Source of the DNA: Rachicladosporium sp. CCFEE 5018
Taxonomy: Eukaryota; Ascomycota; Dothideomycetes; Cladosporiales; Cladosporiaceae
DNA: 22,678 nucleotides
Assembly (NCBI GenBank): GCA_002077045.2
Contig: KZ111185.1
Span: 1 to 22,678 of the forward strand
Reading direction: 5' to 3'
The notes beneath the pieces are model-generated. The model saw only the letters and a program-made list of their open reading frames with translations, had not been told where the DNA came from and did no database searches. Shown one piece after another: positions 18,885 to 22,678 of the stretch (position 1 is the first letter of the stretch; each line of letters starts with the position of its first letter). The position numbers and the translations under genes were made by a program.

Positions 18885-19972
18885 GTGCAGGGCACTAGGG
18901 GGTGGTCTCTAGGATGAGCGAGGACCGTTGGTGTGGCGAAGCTTCATGCTGCTGACAGAGTGTGTCGAGGGTGGAACGGTCGGCTGTGCGCCGGGTGATC
19001 TTGGCTTTACATGTCCAGCTCGATCTTGGAGAGAGCACAGCAAATGGCGTCAGTAGTGGAAGCTTCGAGTCGAGCTGGCCAAATGGTCTTTTCGGCCTCT
19101 GAGGGCATAGCTTGATCCATACGAGCTCACTCCAGTATGTACACACAACAGGCATTCGCTCTATCTTCCATCTACCGGCTCATTGCGGTCCCACCGACCT
19201 TCAATACCACGTCTTGTGTCCAAGTACCATCCGTACCATCATGTACATCGTTGCTGCATTCTCATTAGCTCTACATCTGGCTGTGCGTTTGGGCGCCTTC
19301 AGTCATACCGCTTGTAGTCGCAGCCAGCGCAGTGTAGTATGGGTACAGCATGAACTTCGCCCGCGGGCCCTGCAGTCTTTTCGTCAGTCCAGAACTTGCG
19401 ACCCGCTTCTTCTTCGCGCCCTCGCTGACTCCGTTCTGCCACATCGTGCCCCCTCTGCTCGCATATCTCGTGTCCGGCTTCTTCAAGCTTCGCGTACCTT
19501 GTTCCATTGCCTCACACCATCGTGGTTCTGGTGTAGCCGTTGCCACGCAGGGACATTGTTGACGCGGTTCAACCCTGGAAATGCGGGCATCCTGCACCAA
19601 TGCTGGATTAACTGCTCTGTCTCGGCGCGGCGCCGTGGCTCTCGCTTGTAAAAGATAGACGTACCCAGCCTTTCGGATGATAGAGGCGCGCATGTTGGAA
19701 GAGGTAAGGGGGCGACAGAAGGGCTATTGAACGTGCAGGGGCGGTGGAGGAGGATTTGAGCGGCGCAACAGTGAGAGCTCGAGGTTGATGTCGGAACCTC
19801 TCCTGCGGGAAGTCCCGAGGAGATCTCAGGCATCAATACTAGCTATGCCTCAGGCTTCCATATTCCAATGCACTATGCTTACGAAGAGCACGCAATGTCT
19901 GATTACTATACATACTTTGTGTGAACTTCACCTCTTCATCTTCCTCTCCGTGCCTCTCACAAACTAGCTACA
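18885..19972. other. Intergenic region upstream of TFB5
   Basis: About 1.1 kb between two plus-strand genes. Overlapping open frames up to 179 codons occur on both strands, but none shows a domain, a plausible intron set or a clear start. A weak signal-peptide-like run (MYIVAAFSLALHLAV) at 19241 is followed by Arg/Ser-rich sequence and was not accepted. It probably holds the BTB-gene 3' UTR and the TFB5 promoter. Confidence 0.5.
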
Positions 19973-20339
19973 ATGCCTCGAGCACAGCCAGGTATGATTC
20001 AACCCTCATTCTCATAGTCAATTCTGGACGCTAACCGCTCTCCAGGCGTCTTGGTCGAGACAGATGCCTCGATTCACGCAATTATCGTGAGAATCGACAC
20101 CGAGCATCGCAACAAGTTCATACTGGAGAACATTGACGATGAGAACCTACTCATCCATCGGGACAATTACGAGGAGCTGAAGCAACTGCTGCATGATGTA
20201 CGTTGGCCGTCTCGATGTCAGCACGCTGCTGTTCAGGCCGTGGCAGCAAGGCAGGGCCGCAGAGATCAGTAGACTGACGAGTTCGCAGCGACTGAAGCAT
20301 GCCGTCCGCGAGGCCGAAGAATCTTCCGACTCGGATTGA
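19973..20339 (+). CDS. tfb5: TFIIH subunit TFB5 (three exons, 73 aa)
   Basis: Exons 19973-19991, 20046-20197 and 20289-20339, with introns of 54 bp (GCTAAC branch site, CTCCAG) and 91 bp (GTACGT donor, CTGAC branch site, TCGCAG). The first exon encodes only six full codons, so the gene is easily missed. The 73-residue product starts MPRAQPGVLVETDASIHAII and contains KFILENIDDENLLIHRDNYE at 30-49 and an acidic end, AEESSDSD. Length, the basic N-terminus, the GVLVETDxSI motif and the DDENLLI motif agree with TFB5 (TTDA/GTF2H5 in animals). That protein binds the p52/Tfb2 subunit and stabilises TFIIH in transcription initiation and nucleotide excision repair in the nucleus. Assignment is by motif and length. 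The gene is tail to tail with the GFA-domain gene, 119 bp apart. Confidence 0.93.
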
Positions 20340-20458
20340 GAACGTGAAACATCTGGATTCGTCGAAGGCTGCACTTGACAACTACTCAATGATTCCATCC
20401 ATCTGGGTCTATGGCCGTCATATATAACCCCCTCCCCTCGCCAACCAACGATGCATAT

Positions 20459-20943
20459 CTAAACCTCCTCACTCCCCGGCATACCCTTCAGCTGCTTCGC
20501 CCCCTCAACCTTCGCCACCCAGCTAACCCTCTGCGGCGCATAAAGCTCGATATCCGGCTTCGCACCCTCAAGTCCACTCGCATCGTCCAGCGTCCCCGCC
20601 TTAATGACCTTCGAGTCCCCGAAAGTCTCGCCTTCGCGGTACATCGTGGATCCGCAGTCGGCGCAGATAGCGGACGAGATGGTTTTGCCGGAGTCGGCTT
20701 GCGTGGGGACCATCTTTGGTTTGCCGCTGGTGATGCTGAAGCCGGAGCCGGGGACGACGATGTTGGTGCTGTAGGTGCTGCCGGTGATTCTGGAGGAGAG
20801 AGGGAGGTTAGCAGAGTGATAGTAGAGAACGGGGCCAGGAAGAGGTACTTCTTGCAGTCGGCGCAGTGGCAGAGAGCCTTCACTTGTGCATCTCCATCAT
20901 ACTGGAGGCGGACTTTGCCGCAGAAACATCCTCCTGCAGGCAT
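20459..20943 (-). CDS. GFA (CENP-V) domain zinc protein (two exons)
   Basis: Exons 20943-20849 and 20789-20459 flank a 59-bp intron (GTACCT donor, GCTAAC branch site, CTCCAG acceptor); splicing joins AA|A as a Lys codon. The product has 141 residues. It matches the glutathione-dependent formaldehyde-activating enzyme/centromere protein V domain, with zinc ligands CFCGKV (Cys 6 and 8), CHCADCKK (Cys 25, 27, 30) and AICADCGSTMY (Cys 74 and 77), then ITGSTYSTNIVVPGSGF right after the second cysteine group. The domain occupies the whole protein. Fungi carry many such paralogues; a few bind glutathione adducts, but most have no known substrate, so no specific reaction is claimed. No signal peptide or membrane segment is visible. 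Confidence 0.92.
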
Positions 20944-21654
20944 ATTGGGCTAGATTCGACTGGCTTATGGATATGTGATTGGCTGCACGAAAATCGAGAG
21001 AGAGAAAGACCTTGATGGACGCACCTCGATGGACAGCAGACACAAGACTACTTATACCTCTCCATCTAGCTCTGCTCTACGCTGACACCTGCCCGCACCA
21101 TCGGAGCCAACCGGAGATATCAGACACATGCCAGCACTAGAGCGCGGGCAGGTAGGAGCCCAGGCATCGTCACTCCGCAGCAGAGGAACCGAGTAATTGG
21201 AATTCAAGCACAGATCTTACCAGGGTCGTGACCCATGACGGTGCACCTCGGAGCTGGCCCAATACTACCTCACAGACAAAAACGTTCCTTTCGAGCGACG
21301 TTCCCCATCATCAGCGCTCTAAGAATGGAGGGGCACACATAGTGGGGTAAATCAGCGCGCCCATTGTCATCCGCGGTGTGCTTTCCGCGGTAGCATTTAT
21401 TTCATACGACAGTGAGCTGATGTCAGATAATCAACATGAGCTGGATACGAGCACTTGGAGTGAGACGTGAGCAGTAGTTGAAGCGAGCATACACCATCAA
21501 TGAACGTGAGCACGTGCACCGCTACGACCTTTCATCGGAAGTCTCTTGACCCAGCCAAGCCATCTCGCAAGTCAAGAAATCCTCGCATCGAGCTATCATC
21601 GTGCCGTCTCCGCCAGCACTCCTCTCCTGTCCTGCAGTGACCATCGACACACGC
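20944..21654. other. Intergenic region: GFA-gene promoter and RACK1 3' UTR
   Basis: Both flanking genes are on the minus strand. This 711-bp gap must hold the 3' UTR of RACK1 and the promoter of the GFA-domain gene. Two copies of CCGCGGT start 14 bp apart at 21371 and 21385 (CCGCGG palindromes). No gene is supported. Confidence 0.5.
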
Positions 21655-22678
21655 CTAAGCGCGGCTCATAACACCCCAAGCACGGATCTTGTTGTCGGTG
21701 TACCCAGCGAACAAGGTCTGTCCATCGTGACTCCACGCAAGCGAGATACACTCAGGGTCCCTGCTCTTCTTGCCAACCTCCATGTAATCCGGCTTCAGCT
21801 CATCGACCTTGCTCTTCTTCTCCAAGTCGAAGATGATGATCGAGGAGGACGTAGCGGCGCACAGCCAGTAGCGGTTGGGCGAGAAGACGAGCGCGTGGAT
21901 CTCGTCGCCGGCGGTGAGCGAGTAGAGGTGCTTGGACTCGTTCAGGTCCCAGAGCATGGTTGTGCCGTCCTTGCCGCCGGAGGCGCAGAGGGAGCCGTCG
22001 GGGGAGATGGTCACGGTGTTGATGTAGCCGACGTGGCCGACGTGGTCGGTTTGGATGCGGCAGGTGGCGAGCTCCCAGACCTGTGTCGTGTTGTCAGTGA
22101 CTGGAGGATGACATTGTAGCGCATAGCAAAGTCAGGTAGCCGGCAGGGTATCAGAGCGCCGGTGAGGCGAGTATAGTGTCTCATGGCCCGAAGGCTCTGA
22201 AGTAGCAAATACTTATGTAGACATCATTGTGCAGTGGAAACAGATACAGGATCGTACATACCTTGACGTACTTGTCCCAACCGGCGGACACGATGACGGG
22301 GTTCTGCGGGTTAGGCGAGAAGCGCACGCAAGATACCCACTCGGTGTGGCCCTTGTCGGTGATTGTGAACTTGCAGTCACCGAGCGTGTTCCACAGCTTG
22401 ATGGTGCGGTCACGCGAGCCGGAGACGATCTGGCGGTTGTCGGCGGAGAAGCTCACGCTGAGGACGTCATTGGTGTGGCCGACGAAGCGGCGGGTCGTCT
22501 GGCCGGTGGAGAGCTCCCACAGGCGGAGAGTCTTGTCCCAGGACGAGGAGAGGGCGTAGGCACCGTCGGAGGAGATCACACAGTCGCTGACGATGTGGGA
22601 GTGGCCGTGCAGGGAGCGTTTGGGGTAGCCGTAGGAGGTCTCGTCGCGGGTGAGGTTCCAGATGATGAGGGTCTTGTC
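21655..22678 (-). CDS. cpc2: RACK1 / Cpc2 (Asc1) WD40 ribosomal scaffold protein; 5' end outside window
   Basis: Two exons are visible, 22678-22262 (cut by the window edge) and 22080-21655, separated by a 181-bp intron (GTATGT donor, CACTGAC branch site, GACACAG acceptor) that falls between codons. The 281 residues seen begin DKTLIIWNLTRDE. They contain RACK1 hallmarks: SWDKTLRLWELSTGQTTRRF, VGHTNDVLSVSFSADNRQIV, SGSRDRTIKLWNTLGDCKF, HTEWVSCVRFSPNPQNPVIV, SPDGSLCASGGKDGTTMLWD and FSPNRYWLCAATSSS. About 35 N-terminal residues are missing compared with the usual length of about 316. RACK1 forms a seven-bladed propeller on the 40S subunit near the mRNA exit and links translation to signalling and, in fungi, to general amino-acid control (cpc-2/cpcB). 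The large intron carries a snoRNA on the same strand. Confidence 0.97.
22143..22233 (-). ncRNA. snR24: Box C/D snoRNA U24 (snR24) inside the RACK1 intron
   Basis: On the sense strand of the intron, box C AUGAUGU is at 22227-22221. It is followed by the antisense element GUAUUUGCUACU (22212-22201), a degenerate D' (UUCAGA), a C'-like UGAGAC (22183-22178), a second antisense element CACCGGCGCU (22164-22155) and box D CUGA (22154-22151). A short GCA/UGC pairing closes the ends weakly. The element UAUUUGCUACU is complementary to AGUAGCAAAUA, a conserved LSU rRNA stretch that U24 targets. Yeast and human U24 share the unusual final U of box C, and the yeast copy lies in the intron of the RACK1 orthologue ASC1. 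U24 guides 2'-O-methylation of large-subunit rRNA in the nucleolus. The second guide differs from the yeast/human one as I recall it, so it may follow a changed rRNA. Ends are approximate. Confidence 0.85.

Noticed and set aside
19540..19580. GGTTCAACCCTGG resembling a tRNA B box
   Set aside because: No matching A box or acceptor stem around it.
19112..19651. 179-codon plus-strand open frame with a hydrophobic stretch
   Set aside because: After a short hydrophobic run it is Arg/Ser/Cys-rich without a domain; overlapping frames on both strands argue for chance.
20420..20427. TATATAA motif
   Set aside because: It lies between two convergent gene ends, so it is more likely part of a polyadenylation region than a promoter.

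Overview
The window is nuclear DNA of a filamentous ascomycete (Pezizomycotina). The evidence is many short introns of about 50-90 bp with GTRNGT donors and CTRAC/CTGAC branch sites, and genes typical of such fungi: a RACK1/Cpc2 gene, the TFIIH subunit TFB5, a fungal BTB protein, a GFA-domain protein and a HeLo/kinase-like protein. G+C is moderate throughout and I see no strongly AT-rich, RIP-like block. The genus cannot be named from the sequence.

Layout. The left edge (1-1339, minus) holds the 3'-truncated reading frame of a kinase-like protein with a degenerate catalytic loop; its 5' end is ambiguous. From 2505 to 10464 the genes are dense: an FMN-less FAD/NADPH oxidoreductase, a leucine-rich-repeat-like protein, then three probable metabolic genes (FAD-dependent monooxygenase, NmrA/isoflavone-reductase-like protein, SnoaL/NTF2-like protein). 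The first two of these three are transcribed divergently from one 307-bp spacer. A six-exon secreted metallophosphatase/5'-nucleotidase follows on the minus strand (10533-12857). A 4.6-kb stretch (12858-17482) has no gene I can support. The right part holds a three-exon BTB-domain gene, TFB5 (three exons, 73 aa), a two-exon GFA-domain protein and the 3' part of RACK1/Cpc2, which runs off the right edge.

The most informative non-coding feature is inside the 181-bp RACK1 intron. On the same strand it contains a box C/D snoRNA that I identify as U24 (snR24). It has an AUGAUGU box C, the antisense element UAUUUGCUACU complementary to conserved LSU rRNA, a second antisense element abutting a CUGA box D, and the same host gene as yeast snR24 (ASC1). 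Intron removal therefore probably yields both a ribosomal protein mRNA and an rRNA methylation guide.

Several genes lie tail to tail with very small gaps (26, 68 and 119 bp), so their 3' UTRs probably overlap as antisense transcripts. I found no transposon, CRISPR array, tRNA or rRNA gene. No wholly new system is evident; the best candidates for a second look are the intronic snoRNA, the oxidoreductase trio, the pseudokinase-like gene and the long gene-free interval.
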